The notes: a model not told the origin generated them from the sequence alone. A stretch of DNA of 64,000 nt from Eulemur rufifrons (GCF_041146395.1 NC_090999.1:65725001-65789000); one strand, 5' to 3'. Positions 22,946 to 35,477 are shown, counted from the first letter of the stretch. Program-made: numbers and translations.

Positions 22946-23620
22946 TAAAGACCAAAAATGAAAACTATGTGATCAACTCTTTGATCCCCTCACGGGAAAC
23001 CAGAAAACCACAAAGGAGGTAATTCAGCCGTGAGGTAACGCAGCCAGGTCCACCAATCCATGACCACACTGGGTGTCATGGAAGGAAGAGGGAATAGGAA
23101 GCGCGGTAGCTACACCAGGCCCAAGTGCCTCACTTCTGTGAAGAGATTGAGCTTGAAAGTCCAGCTCAGAAGGTCTTCATCCTCAGTAGCTCCAGGGCAG
23201 GGGTGGAAGCGAACAATGGCAACATTATAGGGGTTACTGAAGAGAGTAATTACAATTTTCAGGAGACTATGGAATTTTAGAACTTCCTCTTTGGACTCTA
23301 AATTACTAAAAAATTGAACGACTTCTGGAGAAGACAGATTGTTCCTCTGTAGCTGGGGATGCCTCAGGAGCAGAAGACCACGCCAAGGCCCCGTGGGCAG
23401 GTGGGGTTGTGGTGAAACACAGCCCCTGGTGGAACGTCTTAATGACCCAGTCTCTGAGGGTCTTCTGCCCAGGGTGAGAGCTGCTTACCTGACTCTAATT
23501 GGGTTTCCAAGAACCTTGTGGCATATGACAAGCTGAGAACAGGGGAAGGCTACAAGTCAGTCTTCTAAACCCCCTATTAAAAATCTGGGGAAAGGAAGGT
23601 TAGAAATATTTGTGCAGGTT

Positions 23621-23665
23621 GGGGGGGGGGGCAAGATGGCAGACTAGAAAAAGCCTGTACACATT
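23621..23665 (+). repeat. Fragment resembling an L1 5' end
   Basis: Eleven consecutive G residues (23621-23631) are followed by CAAGATGGCAGACTAGAA. In L1 elements a G-rich start and a CAAGATGGC motif (the YY1 site at the 5' end) occur together like this. Only a few dozen bases match; the sequence after them is not recognisable as L1. Confidence 0.35.
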
Positions 23666-23999
23666 AAACTTGTAAGTTTAACGGCAGATCATGGAGGAAA
23701 GGTGTTTCCATCCAGTGGTTTTAAAGAAGAGGGTAGAATCGAAATTTGGTGTGTGGAGAAATGAGAACGTGTGAAAAGACCCAACAGAGCCAAAGGGGTG
23801 ATGCAGGAAGGCCAGGAGAGGAGTTCCTGGCAGCAGGTATTCTAAATGGAACTTTGGGATCTGAATCTCTGAAGTTTTCTACAGGAGGTGGACATAAAGG
23901 CCTCCCCTTCCTCCTCCAGGACATCTTCAGTGAAGTTGAAACTTGTTCCCTAATGCTTTTGTGTGGGTGGCTTCTCTCCTTCACCCTTCCTCCTTAGAA

Positions 24000-24370
24000 A
24001 CTTTTTTAAAGTCATTCATTCATCATTACAAAAACTCATATAAACATGTGTACTTCCTTTCATGCCTGATCCCGCTCCTCAACTTCTCTCTCCAAATGCA
24101 ACCTTTGTTTCCAGCTTCTTATATCTCCTCCTGTGGATGTTCTTTGTGTATTTTTCTTAAACAGTATCATATCTCCGCTGTTCTGCCCTTGCCCTTGTCA
24201 CTTAACAATTGACCTTGAGCAGATGTAGCTCTGGCTTATCCTCATATGCTACTTACTATTCTATTTCATGAACGTACCATAAGACATTTGACTAGTTTCC
24301 TACAGTTGGAGTTTTGGGTTTCAGGCTAGCAGTGATGCAACAATGAATTTGCTTGTTGTGTGTGTTTTCT
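24000..24370 (+). repeat. Old L1-related 3' region
   Basis: 'ctatttcatgaacgtaccat', 'tttgactagtttcctacagt' and 'gcagtgatgcaacaatgaat' follow the order of a well-known L1 3' region (a copy of the 'cattgtatggatgtaccata' type sequence). Highly diverged. Confidence 0.45.
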
Positions 24371-26210
24371 TGGAGAACTCAGAGCGGAATGGAGGCCTGT
24401 GGGTTTGCAGAGATAGCTGGAGGGGACTCAGGAGCTTGAAGTGAAAGGACCAAGAGGGATTAAATCCTGGGGAATTGTTAATATCTGAGAACTTTGGGGC
24501 TTCCCCAGGCAAGGCATTGGAGATTTGAGGTGAAAAAGATCTCAAGGACTAATATTCAGTTTTCTCCTTCTGCAGAATTCCAGAAATGCCTTGACTAATT
24601 TCCCCTAATGTGTCTGCATTAGTGCCGGGAGGAAGGAGACTCCCCTCTGCATTTCCTGCTGCATTGCCCTAGGCCCGCCATAAAATTTCATTGAACTGAA
24701 TACTCCTTATCTTCCATGAACAAGAATATAGCACTTGTTGCACTATGTGCAACTTGTTGCACAGCGTTGCTTGTTGCACTGTGTTTTTTTCCCCTGAATC
24801 TTCCAGTGGAGAACAGCAGCACTTGTAAAAGACCTTCCAATTATTTGGGGGAATCAACAGAGGGTGTTTGACATGCACCTAATTTGTTTTTATCTTTCTC
24901 CAGACACTGGCCTGGTCTCTCTGGGGCCCTGCTGCTATCTGGCTGGGCTGAACGTGTCCCTCCCTTTCGGTGTCACCCTGGAGGCTCTGCCCTGCGAGCC
25001 TTGCTTCACAGCAGGCTGCCATGTCATCATCTTTCTCTTCTAGCACAGCCAAGAGCAGAAATGTTCCAGTTTGGGTGTTGGCTTCTTCTCCCATGACTGG
25101 GTCAATGTTCAAGGATTATGAAACCAAGCGCCTCATGGCCTGAAAAGCAAATGGAAATGCCCTTGGGAGGAATCAGTGGGTGGCTGCTGTGTAGACACCT
25201 GCGGAGTTTCCTGACAGTTGGAATTTGAAAAGAGCAAAGGGCAATGCCACTTAATAGCAGCATAATGGGCCATGGGCATCCTTCTGACACATAGGGACAC
25301 ATCTGGCTGTCATTAGTTATCCCTGAACATTCTGTCCCTTGAACGAGTAGGATTAACCCCACCATAATGAAGAAATTGGTTGGGAGGAAAGTTTGCATAA
25401 AAGAAAGGAGGAATAATTACATAATTTCCATTTTTGTTGTTTCCTCACCTAGTGGAGTTCTGTGGCAACATTAGCAGAAACACTAGGTCCCTCCTGAGTA
25501 TTCTCAGTTGTGTTAGGGGGAGAGGGGCCCCCAGGAAGAATTTCGGGACCCCTGTCTGGGTGTACACAGGGCTGATGTCCGGCTGGCGTTCACCAGTATG
25601 TGGTAAAGGTCAGCAATGGTTCTGATTGGTTGAAGCCCATGCCATCTGAGGCATTAACTATTTTAAATATGTTTGAGTGTATTCTGAAAATCATATTCAA
25701 TATGACATGATAATTTTATACATGGAAAATAAAAGAGAGGATTTCTTTTGTCATTCAAACTATAGGAACTGAAGCTCAACAACGTCTGTTGGCTGGTGAG
25801 ACGGAGAAGTGTAAAAGCCAGAATGGGAAGGGAGAAACCACTGGGCCCAGATCAGAGTTGGGGATGGTGGTAATAAGACTTTGGCACTAGTCAGAAAAGC
25901 ACATGGATGAAACAAGTTTGAGAAATTCTCAACTGCATAAAATAGAGGTGGTTCTGGTTAGGTACCGGCTGGGTTAATGCATGAAAAAACCCTCCATTGT
26001 AACCTCTTCTGTGCATGCGGGTGGGGGTGCGGAGAGTGCATTGTCAGATCGAAATCACCTAGCCTTGTGGTCATCAGAGGTGCCAATGGCCTTCCTGAGT
26101 CTTTGGGGGCTCCTGAGTGGCGTTCCAGTGCACGCTTGCTGTTCTTATCATTCTGTGCCTTCAGGCTCCCGTGCTGGAGAAGCGCTTCCCGAAGCAGAGG
26201 CCCATAGAGG
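24371..26210. other. Intergenic, little recognised; CTTGTTGCAC triplet at 24734-24779
   Basis: No gene or classifiable repeat is seen. One local oddity is three copies of CTTGTTGCAC at 24734-24743, 24753-24762 and 24770-24779, with inverted TGTGCAAC between the first two. Confidence 0.45.
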
Positions 26211-26214
26211 ACAG

Positions 26215-26430
26215 TGTGGCAGTCAAAAGCATGGCTGCAGTGCCAGACAGACCAGTTCCAGTCCCTCGGCTGCCACTCACTGGCTGGGTAAATTCAGACA
26301 CGTGACTTAGTCTCTGGGCCCCCAGTTTCCTCTTTGGTGCTGGGAAGAGGAGCCACCTCAGAGCAGAGATGATACACTAAAGATTTCCACGGCGCCTGGC
26401 CCAGAGGAAGTGCTCAGTAACTGGTAGCAG
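26215..26430 (+). repeat. MIR SINE
   Basis: MIR landmarks in order: 'ccagttccagtccctcggct', 'gccactcactggctgggtaa', 'gtgacttagtctctgggccc', 'ccagtttcctctttggtg' and 'aagtgctcagtaac'. It explains the overlapping short frames with 'CCxxDxxGRPVPVP'-like composition. Confidence 0.75.
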
Positions 26431-27264
26431 GTACAGCCAACATGCAGGAGTGACAGAGTCTGTGAGTTCAGCTTCAGCCACAGAAGAGGAGACAGAAACT
26501 CCATGAAGGTCAGGGACCCCCCCCAAGGTTAGAAACCTGAAGAGGGCAATGATCAGAAAAAATGACCATACGAAAACAGTAAGGCTTCTGAATCTTTGAA
26601 CACTTCTCAGTTCTCAGTGTACTTCCAGTCCTGATAAAGAAGAAAATCTTGTTCTTTGTTTTCAAGAGTGTCACATGTAGCTGGAAAGACATGCCCTATG
26701 CCTAGCCAAAGGTAGGAGAAGATAAAACTCCCAGGAAATAGAGAAAAAAGAAAAAGAAAGGCTGAAACCTGGGGCTTGCAGGAAGGAAGAAAAAGTAGCT
26801 GAAAATCAGCCAAGTCTCCAAATGTAGCCCTGAGGATGTGGCCGGCAGGAATCCTGTAGTACTTCCTGCCACAGTGGTTCCTGGAAGTCAGTTTACCCAA
26901 TAACACTCCCTTGCATGGGCTCAGTTTAAGTTTCTGGCTTACTATAAATAAGCATTTAATGAACATATAATTGAATGGGCAGGCTGGCTGGGCTAATAGT
27001 GTCTATAATTTAGCTACCCTAGAACCCTCCAAATGTATCAGGTGTGCCTTATACATTAGCACAGATAGCAGCAGAGCTGGGCAGGTGATGGGAGTAGATA
27101 GCTGTGGTTTTACCGGCTCACTGTCTTCCTGCAACAGAACCTATCTTTTCCTTTGGAGGAACCAGCCCTGCCTTAGTCTCAGCCCTTGGCATGGGTTCCA
27201 TTTTTAAGACTCAGTTCTACCAGAAGGTAACCTCTGGTAAGTTCTCAATTCCCAGTGCCAGGGT

Positions 27265-27660
27265 TAGGCATGTGATGCAGCCTGACCAACCAGAATCAAA
27301 GCAGTAGGTCCAAGGAGGGGCACACGAGGAAACTCAATGCAGTGAGATGCAACTCCTGATACCTGGAGCTACTGGGACAGAGGTGCTGTCTTGCTGGAGG
27401 GCTTTGAGCTTGTAGTCTGCAACTGCTGGGGCTTTGCCTTCCCGCCAAGAGAGCCTGAGGGACGATGAAGACAACACAGGACAAAGCAGAGACAAGAGAG
27501 GTAGAGATGGATTCCTGCTCACACCATTTGAACGCCTCCTCTTCCAGCTGAACATGATCTGCTCCTACAATTTTCCATTGCCTGGGCTTGTAAATTCTCT
27601 GTTGTGCTTAGATTGGTTTGACGTGGGCTTCTTTCACCTAAATACAGCAGGAAACTAAGG
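27265..27660 (+). repeat. Old interspersed repeat, family unassigned
   Basis: The phrases 'gcatgtgatgcagcctgacc', 'agagagcctgagggacgat', 'tgtaaattctctgttgtgct' and 'gacgtgggcttctttcacct' match a common repeat whose consensus ends 'gggtttctgtcacttgcaac'. I do not trust my memory enough to give the family name. Confidence 0.4.
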
Positions 27661-28339
27661 GGACACCTGTTTTCTCTTCACCAGCAAAGTGGAAAATCAA
27701 CAGTCTTCCTTGTGGCCTGAATTATAGGTTACCCACCTCTTTTTAAGAGTTAGCCTCTGTGTTGACCCTTGATCTTCCCAATTCACGTGCCTGACTCAAG
27801 CTCTTGAAACTAGTCTGAAATTAATTCCATATTTTGTAAAATAAGGAGGAAACAGAATTTGGTGAGAAAGTCAGCATTTTACAATGAGATAGGATTTATA
27901 TAAAATTTGCTCAACATCTACCTGTATATCCATCGCCAAGCCCGGGTTAGGATCTCCAGGAGGGAGTAATGCCTTTTTATTAACTGTATTGGAGGCATTT
28001 TGAGAAATAATAGTAAATAACTGGAAGTCAAATGATGGAAAAGAAAAAAATGCATCTTGACAATGGAAATGAGTATGCTATTACTTGTGAAGATCTATGG
28101 GTATGGGTTTGGTGTTTAGTATTAATATGTGTTGCATGTCTGTGTCTCTGGGAAGAGAATATATACCTCTGAATAGAGCCTGGGCAGCAAATAGACTGTC
28201 TTAGGTTCATGTGGTTTGACAAACATGCTTTTCCAAGTGTGGGTCAGGTGGAGATGTGGTTCTTTCATGTTTCCATGCAGATGGAAACATGTTCTTCCTT
28301 CTTTGGCATATCCAAAGTATTCCCTTCCTTTACGATTCA

Positions 28340-28425
28340 GTTCAAGGCACGTGTGACCTTGGAAAAGTCCCCAATGTGCTTCGGTGATCTCATCTATAAA
28401 ATGGGCAGTTTGGACTAGATCGGTG
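28340..28425 (+). repeat. MIR SINE fragment
   Basis: The core of MIR is visible: 'gtgtgaccttggaaaagtcc', 'atctcatctataaaatgggc' and 'agtttggactagatc'. Only the middle third of the element is seen. Confidence 0.65.
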
Positions 28426-28675
28426 GTTCCAACTTAAGGGAGGAAAAAAAAGGAATGGGATTCTTTGCTCAAAAAAGCTTACACAGAACCCCAATAGAGT
28501 AAACAGATCAAAATGGAGCTGTTTAGGTTGCAGTGGGTTGGTGGCTGGGAATTCTCCCTGGTTGGTCTCCAGGATGGCTCTTGAGGTATCTTCATGAACC
28601 CTTAGGACTTTGGTAAGCTACTTGAAGGCCCAGACCAGATATTCTCCAAGACCTTCTTCTCTTGAACATCTTGGG

Positions 28676-28708
28676 AAATAAAGAAAAAATAAAAAGAAAA
28701 GAAAAGAC
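28676..28708. repeat. A/G-rich (AAAAG)n tract
   Basis: AAATAAAGAAAAAATAAAAA continues into AAAAGAAAAG units. Seen directly. Confidence 0.7.
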
Positions 28709-29528
28709 TTTTTCCAGCTCTAAACACTGTAGTCCTCTATTTCTAAGTGCCACCTCTTCTATGAAGCCTTTTAAATGCCTGGGATCATGCAGGCTGCTTC
28801 TTTTCCGGTGCCACTCAGCATTTGTGAATATATCATACACCCTGGCCCATGCTTGTAAACTGACCCACCTGTGGAGTTTTGTCTTTCTTTGAAACTTGTG
28901 TCTCCATGTGATTCTTTTGGGAAGTGGCTCAAAACTTACAAGTTATAGAATGTAACTGAAAGAAAGTACTCCAGGAAATGGAGAGAAATTTTGTTCACAG
29001 ATCGGGGAAAGGCTGGCAAATGGTAAGATGCCAACCTAGAGCAAATAAAATCCGGTTCAATGCTAAGCGTGGATACCAGGACACAGGAGGGCCAGTGCAG
29101 ACCTATGGCCCCCATACTTGGTCCTTACCCTGTATCTTTTCTCCCTGGTGTACGTGTTGGCCAAGCTGCGGTAGCTGGAAGGTCATGGAAGATGTCTGCG
29201 TGTCACCTTTCATCCCTGGTGTCAGTCAGTGGAGTGGGTGATTAAGTTACTGTTAAAGACATCAGGTGAAGTAAAAGCCTGGGACTGTCACTACTACCCC
29301 CCTACCTTTGTCATTTCTTTGCCACCACGGGTCAAGTTCTCCTTCCCTGAGTAGAGTGCTTTTTCCCTGTCATCCTCATTCTGGGGTTCTGTGTAACCTT
29401 TAGAGGGCTTAGAAATATCCTTCCTACAGGATGTGGTTTATCTAAGACTGGCCATGCACAGTGGGGCCTGCCCTTGGACTGCATGTTGTGGACAGGTTAC
29501 CGGGGCTGAGTTGGGACATTATGGTTGC

Positions 29529-29543
29529 AGCACCACCTGGTGG
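29529..29543 (-). promoter_or_regulatory. Candidate CTCF motif (minus strand)
   Basis: The minus strand reads CCACCAGGTGGTGCT, which matches the CTCF core pattern CCASYAGRKGGCRSY at all but one position (T for C at position 12). Motif match only; occupancy unknown. Confidence 0.35.
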
Positions 29544-29599
29544 CAATGAAGAGCAGTGCGTGTGATGAATGCATGTCATCTTTCCAGTGAGGGGTAAAT

Positions 29600-31025
29600 A
29601 GGTAAATAGCAAGATAAACAATGATCAGGGATTCCCTTTCTTCAAAAACAACTCCATTCAAAATATGCTTTAAGGCAAAACCTATACTGGATATATTTTT
29701 TTAGTCTCACTAATGATTCCAAAGACATGCCAATGTTATCATAATAAAGACTAATTATTACAGAGTTCTCAGTGATAAAATTCTTAATAACAGCCTATAC
29801 TGGTTGCTATCATGTACAAGAGGAATTAGGAGAAAAAATGTGGCCAATTCAATGGAAACTCAATGCTGGAAAATAATTCAGATTGCCAGATGTTCTTTTG
29901 AAATGTTGAATCTTAAAATCTTTGTATTGTGAAAAGTCTCAAAGATACTCTAATCCTGTGCTTAACATTCTCTTAGCCATAGAACTCTTTCCTCTAATGA
30001 AATGTTATTCTTCCACCTATATTTAGGTTTACAACCCTTAGAGTTTTCAGGAAGGGAAGCCATGCAGTTATCTATATGTTTGAACTCCATGTACATATGA
30101 GGTACAACTTATGCTGGGGTTGTACTGAGTTTTTCAACAAACATACTAAAACATATACGTAAAAATTATTACCACTAAAGAAATCATCTTGGAAAGCAGC
30201 ACCTTTATTCAAATCGTACTAGCACGGATCAAGACAATTTGGGGACTTCTCTTTTGGAATGACCTTTGTAGCAGTTTGTGCTCGTGTGAAAATCGTATTA
30301 CATTGGGTCCTACTCCTTTGTAATTCAAAACAGCACTATACAGCTCGGTCAACTTTCTTAGTTATCAGATTTATCAGATAGTACCTATTTCTAAAAATTA
30401 AATCTCCCTAAAAGATGAGAAGACAATGGCCACAAATTTTGCAGTATGTCACCGTTCTCTCAAACTCTAGCATATGTTTTACTTTTGAAGGTGACACCCT
30501 TTGTATGGTCTGCAGATAAAAGGAGAGAGAGGGCAATGGGCAAACAAGTGCAATTAATTTCCAATCAGAAATCGTTCCTCTAATTTCCAATTAGAAGAGT
30601 TTTAAAGTGACGTGGAAGTTAAGACTCGGGGGAGCGGAAGTGCTGAAAATGAGAAGGGCTCTGCACGGGGGACTTTGTAAAGACTCATTCCTTCAGGTTG
30701 GTTTTGGTATAGTGTGTACGATTATAGAGGGACAGAGGTGTTTGCTATGACAATAGAACATGTAAAAAAACAACAGGCAAATATATTCTTTTATTTTCTT
30801 CATAAAATATCCAACACTTACCAAGCAGTTTACAAAGATTAAAGTCAGATCTCAGGTTTACCTAATGTTCAAAGTACTAATCATAGTACTCTTTGAATTA
30901 ACATTTGTTCATTTAATTTAGTTGAAATTAAAAATAACTTCATAAGTATAATTTAATAACTTGAATTATTTTAAATAAGCAACATCCATCAATAGTTGGT
31001 TTTAGATCTGTGCCTGCTGGCTGAT
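29600..31025. other. A/T-rich intergenic stretch, nothing classifiable
   Basis: A/T-rich sequence with short frames only. No repeat family or exon can be recognised with confidence. Confidence 0.4.
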
Positions 31026-31029
31026 AGGA

Positions 31030-31160
31030 GGGGTTAAGAGTGTGGGTTTGACCCTCCAGGTTTGAATTAGATGCCATCTCTGTGCCTTAGTCCCCAGCTC
31101 TGTAGAATGAGGATGATAATAATTTCACCCCCTTAAAAGGTCATTGCAAGGAATGGAAAA
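31030..31160 (+). repeat. MIR SINE fragment
   Basis: MIR order: 'gagtgtgggtttgaccctcc', 'aggtttgaattagatgccat', 'ctctgtgccttagtccccag', 'tagaatgaggatgataataa' and 'aaaggtcattgcaaggaat'. Confidence 0.65.
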
Positions 31161-31375
31161 GAACATTTTCTGCTCACAGCAGCATTTGCTGAGGAGAGAT
31201 CACAGTTGGCTACTGTGTTTCTCAAGGCCAGCTCTACACCAGCAGAAGCCGATAGAGGGTCACGCACTTGAAGTGATCGTGGGACCCTAGACTCTCCCTG
31301 GTCCCAACTGAAGATTCTTTCTTCAACAGTGAGCAACGGGCTTTGTCTTAAGCCACTGTGTTTAGGCCTTTGCTT

Positions 31376-31458
31376 TTCTCCCTGAGGGTGAAGGTGAATC
31401 CTGACTGGAGGAGTTGCCAAAAGGAATGTTAGCGAATGGGAATGGGAACAGCGGCTCT
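31376..31458 (+). repeat. Copy A of an 83 bp direct repeat (copy B at 33321)
   Basis: This segment aligns without gaps to 33321-33403, with 14 differences in 83 positions (about 83% identical), most of them transitions. Both copies start ttcttcctgagggtgaaggt-like and end with gaacagcgg(c/t)tct. Similarity stops on both sides. Either two copies of an unnamed old repeat or a local duplication. Confidence 0.8.
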
Positions 31459-32364
31459 CCCCAGAGTACTAGATGTCAATCCTCAGTTAGCAATAACCAC
31501 AGGAACCTCCTCTGGCGAGTGCTTTAGTAAGTCTGAGTGTTCCCTCTCAGTGAGCAAAAACTGAACTCAGTGCATTTCTTCCCTGGCCTGTGTTCCTGTG
31601 TCTGGCAAGACAATAGGCTCAGCTTTTAATTTTAATCGATCTATCTAGTCTATTATCACCGATTGCCTACCTGCCCATCTATTCATTCATCCACCCGTCT
31701 CTAGTTATTTATTAGTTCTGTTTGTCTTTGTTTTATCTGTTGACAGGCCTAAATAAATGGTTATATGTAAATCACTTACAACTTAGTACATGCTAAGCAC
31801 TGACAAGTGATAGCTCTTATCTATTCATTCACTGGTATCTTGTATATATTAGAAGAATAACATGTCACTGAAATATGTTAATTATATCTCTATAGAAGTA
31901 TATGTAAATAGTAATACATAAACCTCAGTAATAGAATGTCTCTAACCCAAGTCTTAAGTACTGACGTGGTGTTCAGGGATACAATATTTAGCTTCTAGAG
32001 ACATGGCTGGGAAGATTTTGAGCCTCGATAGTGAGAAAGAGGCTGGTATAGTCAGGCCTACGTTCAGGGTGAGAGACTTTGAAGTTTAAAAGACTATTTA
32101 CTCTGATTCTGTCTAACTTATAAGCTTTTGAAAATTATAACTCTTATTCATTAAGGAAACAGGGTCGAAAGGTAGTTTGTTGGCATCTGCACGGCCTGTT
32201 TCAAAGCTCAGCCTTGGCCTTGCACTGTAACATTTTTGCACAGCACACAAGTGTGAGCTTTTGTTGCTGAGGAAATGGCTTTGCTTTTCAGAGGAAAGAG
32301 ATACTGAGGACACTTCTCCATAAGTCCCACAGAACAGGCTGTATTGTTCCCAGACCTGCTGTTG

Positions 32365-32693
32365 TTTTTTTTTTTTTTTGAGACAGAGTCTCGCTCTGTT
32401 GCCCGGGCTAGCGTGCCATGGCGTCAAGCTCACAGCAACCTCAAACTCCTGGGTTTAAGCAATCCTCCTGCCTCAGCCTCCCGAGTAGCTGGGACTACAG
32501 GCATGCACCACCATGCCTGGCTAATTTTTTTTCTATATATATTTTTAGCTGTCCAGATCATTTCTTTCTATTTTTAGTAGAGACGGGGTCTCGCTCTTGC
32601 TCAGGCTGGTCTCAAACTCCTGACCTGCAGAGATCCACCCACCTCGGCCTCCCAGAGTGCTAGGATTACAAGCGTGAGCCACTGTACCTGGCC
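32365..32693 (-). mobile_element. Lemur-type Alu, antisense, perfect target duplication
   Basis: Reverse complement of a full-length Alu: T-run, 'gagacagagtctcgctctgt' ... 'gattacaagcgtgagccact', with the lemur middle block in inverted form (GTCCAGATCATTTCTTTCTA). It is flanked by AGACCTGCTGTT at 32352-32363 and an identical copy at 32695-32706. Confidence 0.96.
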
Positions 32694-33320
32694 AAGACCT
32701 GCTGTTCTGCAACCTGAAGCTCTGGGTCCCGTCCCTGCCCCTCTAGCCAATCACAGTTATGGTGGCAGCTGCCATTCCAGGCCTTCCTTGGTGAGTCCAG
32801 CCCAGCTGATAACCTTGGTGAAGTCCAACCCATAGCTGATGTCCACCTTCCCTTCCTACTTGCTTAGGCAGTCATAGCACATGTTTGAACCTAACAATGA
32901 AGAAGGGTCTCGGGCAATTTTGAGTCAGCCTTCATGTTCTGTCTGCAGAAACTTGAAACACAGACATGAATGGGGTCCCTGAGGTCAGGGATTCTAGATG
33001 CCCCTGCCTCACAGTCAGAGCATCAGCTTCTGGAGGTCGGGCGGAAGACTAGCAGGGATGACAGCAGGATCACTGAGAGAGCCAACCACCCAGGCCATCA
33101 CAAACAGGGACCCAGCTCTGCTTCACACGCAAGAGTTAGTCCTCTTCTAATTGTCCCTTTAGTTGAAATTAATCATTTATTTAGAATCTCCACTTCCTGC
33201 CAATTGTCCGACTGGCATGGCTGCAGCTCCTTCCTGAAAACCAACAATGAAGAAACCAAAGAAGCAAGAAGGAAACATGGATTCTAGAAATTGACAACAA
33301 ACCACCTACCTTCATTGTTC

Positions 33321-33403
33321 TTCTTCCTGAGGGTGAAGGTGAATCCTGGCCAGAGCAGTTGCAAAAGGGCATGTTGGCAAACAGGAATAGGAACAGCGGT
33401 TCT
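33321..33403 (+). repeat. Copy B of an 83 bp direct repeat (copy A at 31376)
   Basis: Gapless partner of 31376-31458, offset by 1945 bp and in the same orientation. The Alu at 32365 lies between the two copies and is younger than they are, judging by their divergence. Confidence 0.8.
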
Positions 33404-33479
33404 ACTGCTTGGGGCTCATCGCTCTCCTCCTCCAACCCCCTTCCTGGTGCAGAGAGCCACAGAGTAGCCAATGCCCCCT

Positions 33480-34800
33480 TTCAGCATGAGCTCACAGGAG
33501 AGAACAATTCAGCACTCGAGGAGCAAACGTATACTAAAAGAAAGACCAAGACGGCACAATACATACCACCAAAAGCAAAAGTATTAGAACAAACAGACCA
33601 AGGATTTAAAGTAAGTTTGAGATATGCGTGTGTGTATCTATACATATATATCTGTGTATGTATGACATATATGCCAACGTCCCTCAGTATCCATGGGAGA
33701 TTGGTTCCGGGACCCCCCTCGGATACCAAAATCCATGAATGCTCAAATCCCTTACACAAAATGATGTAGTATTTGCATATAATCTGTGCACATCCTCCCA
33801 TATACTTTAAATCATCTCTAGATTACTTATAATACCCAATGTGATGCAAATGCTATGTAAATATTTATTATACTGTATCATTTAGGGAACGACAAGAAAA
33901 AAGTCTGTACGTGTTCAGTGCAGATGCAACCATCCATTTAAAAAAATATTTTCTAGTTGCAGTCAGTTGAATCCACAGATGTGAAACCCATGGATGCTGA
34001 GGGCTGACTGTATATATGTAGGTGTCTACATGTAATATATAGTAAATAAATACAGATATATACATATCTATATATATGCTGAAGAACATAGACTATATTA
34101 GTTATTTGAAACAAGAATAAGAAATCATAAAAAAAACCAAGTGGAAATATTAGGTATTAAAATAATTGCAATAAAGGACACAATAGATAAGAGAGATAGG
34201 GTAAATACAGCTGAAGAACAAATTAATAAGTTGGAAGATAGGCCTACAAGAACTTTCCCAGAAGGGAGCAGGAAAGGATAAAGAGATGAAAATATAAAAA
34301 GAAAGCTAAGATATAAGAAGGATAAAAGGAGAAATGCCAACATCCATATAACAGGAATCACAGAAAAACAGAGAACAAAAAACTGAGACAGGAAATATTT
34401 GAAGAAATGATGGAGGGAAATTTTCCAGAATTAAGGAACTTTGAAAGTTTTCAGATTGCATGGGCCCATGGAAAACCCCACAGACAGACCAAGAAAAACT
34501 CTCGCCTAGATATGCTGTACAGAAATTAAGAGTGTCATAAACAAAGTGAAAAGTCTAAAGGCTCCTAGAAAAAAGGCAATCATCTTGTAAAGGAACACGA
34601 GTCAGATGACAGAGGACCTCCCACATGAGCACTGGATATAATTAGCAAATGCAGTAACCCACTTTCAACTTAGAATCTTATACTCCAGCCACATTCGAAT
34701 GGGAGGGTTTTCCCTCAAAGAAAGTTTGCCACAAAGACCCACGTTGAAAACACTTTGGGGGGAAGTTTTCAAGTATAAAATAAACAAATGCAGGAGGAAG
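33480..34800 (+). repeat. Old L1/HAL1 ORF1-region copy, interrupted by MER2
   Basis: Left part 33520-33615 ('gaaagaccaagacggcac', 'caaaagcaaaagtattagaa'). Right part 34100-34780 with ORF1-like phrases 'gagatagggtaaatacagct', 'gaagaaatgatggagggaaa', 'gcatgggcccatggaaaacc' and 'agaaagtttgccacaaagac'. All frames are broken. The assignment to L1/HAL1 is from general resemblance. Confidence 0.5.
33675..34010 (+). mobile_element. MER2 (TcMAR-Tigger) DNA transposon
   Basis: A near-complete 336 bp MER2 from CAACGTCCCTCAGTATCC to GAGGGCTGACTG, with the familiar body 'gtagtatttgcatataatct', 'cacatcctcccatatacttt' and 'aatcatctctagattactta'. A TA follows the right end, fitting Tc/mariner target choice. 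The 5' terminus has drifted from the expected CAGT. It splits an older LINE copy. Confidence 0.9.
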
Positions 34801-35277
34801 AAAGAGATGGGGGGGTCATCAATTACCTTAGTAAAGTTAGTATTGTCTAAAAGTTAATCTCCTCTTCTTTAAGTGGCCTGTGGTTGGGTTGGATAGTTTT
34901 GCTTTTGGCAAAGCCATAAGAGGAAAACAATCCATATGATATGGAAGGGAAGAGAATTCATACAAATCATCAGGAAAAAAAAGGATTCCTTGTGGTATCT
35001 GTAGCCACAGCTTCCCTCCTTCTAGCATTCCATTAAACACATGTGCTTTTATTTGAGCCTATAGTTTCATTTCTTCAGCTCACGTTTCACTGACTGTTTC
35101 TTGACAGCATGTAATCATGGCAACACCTTATCAGTAAGTCCTCGGACAAGAGTATGTCGATTCCTAAACATTTCAAGTCCAGAAAACATATTTCCCTGAC
35201 ATGGTATCATCTACATTTCTGGTCTTTCCCTTGGTTTTTGTCTTGACCAGATGGAAGTTGTCTCCTTCGCCCTAAGT
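34801..35277. other. Intergenic, nothing classifiable
   Basis: No repeat or exon is recognised between the old LINE copy and the MER20 element. A GGGGGG tract lies near 34808. Confidence 0.4.
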
Positions 35278-35469
35278 CAGGGTTCTCAACCTTAGATCAA
35301 CATTTTGGGATGAATGTTTCTCTATTGTGGGGAGCTGTCCTGTGCACTGTAGGGTTTAGCAGTGTCCCTGACTTCTACTCACTGTATGTCAGAAGGACCC
35401 CCTGCCTTTGTTGTGACAATTGAAAACGTCTCCAGACATTGGCAAAATCACCCTGTTTGAGAACCACTG
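35278..35469 (-). mobile_element. MER20 (hAT-Charlie), antisense
   Basis: It begins CAGGGTTCTCAACC and ends GTTTGAGAACCACTG (terminal inverted repeats). Inside are 'gggtttagcagtgtccctga', 'acaattgaaaacgtctccag' and 'acattggcaaaatcaccctg', the reverse complement of MER20. The flanks CCCTAAGT (35270-35277) and TTCTAAGT (35470-35477) agree at six of eight positions. Confidence 0.88.
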
Positions 35470-35477
35470 TTCTAAGT

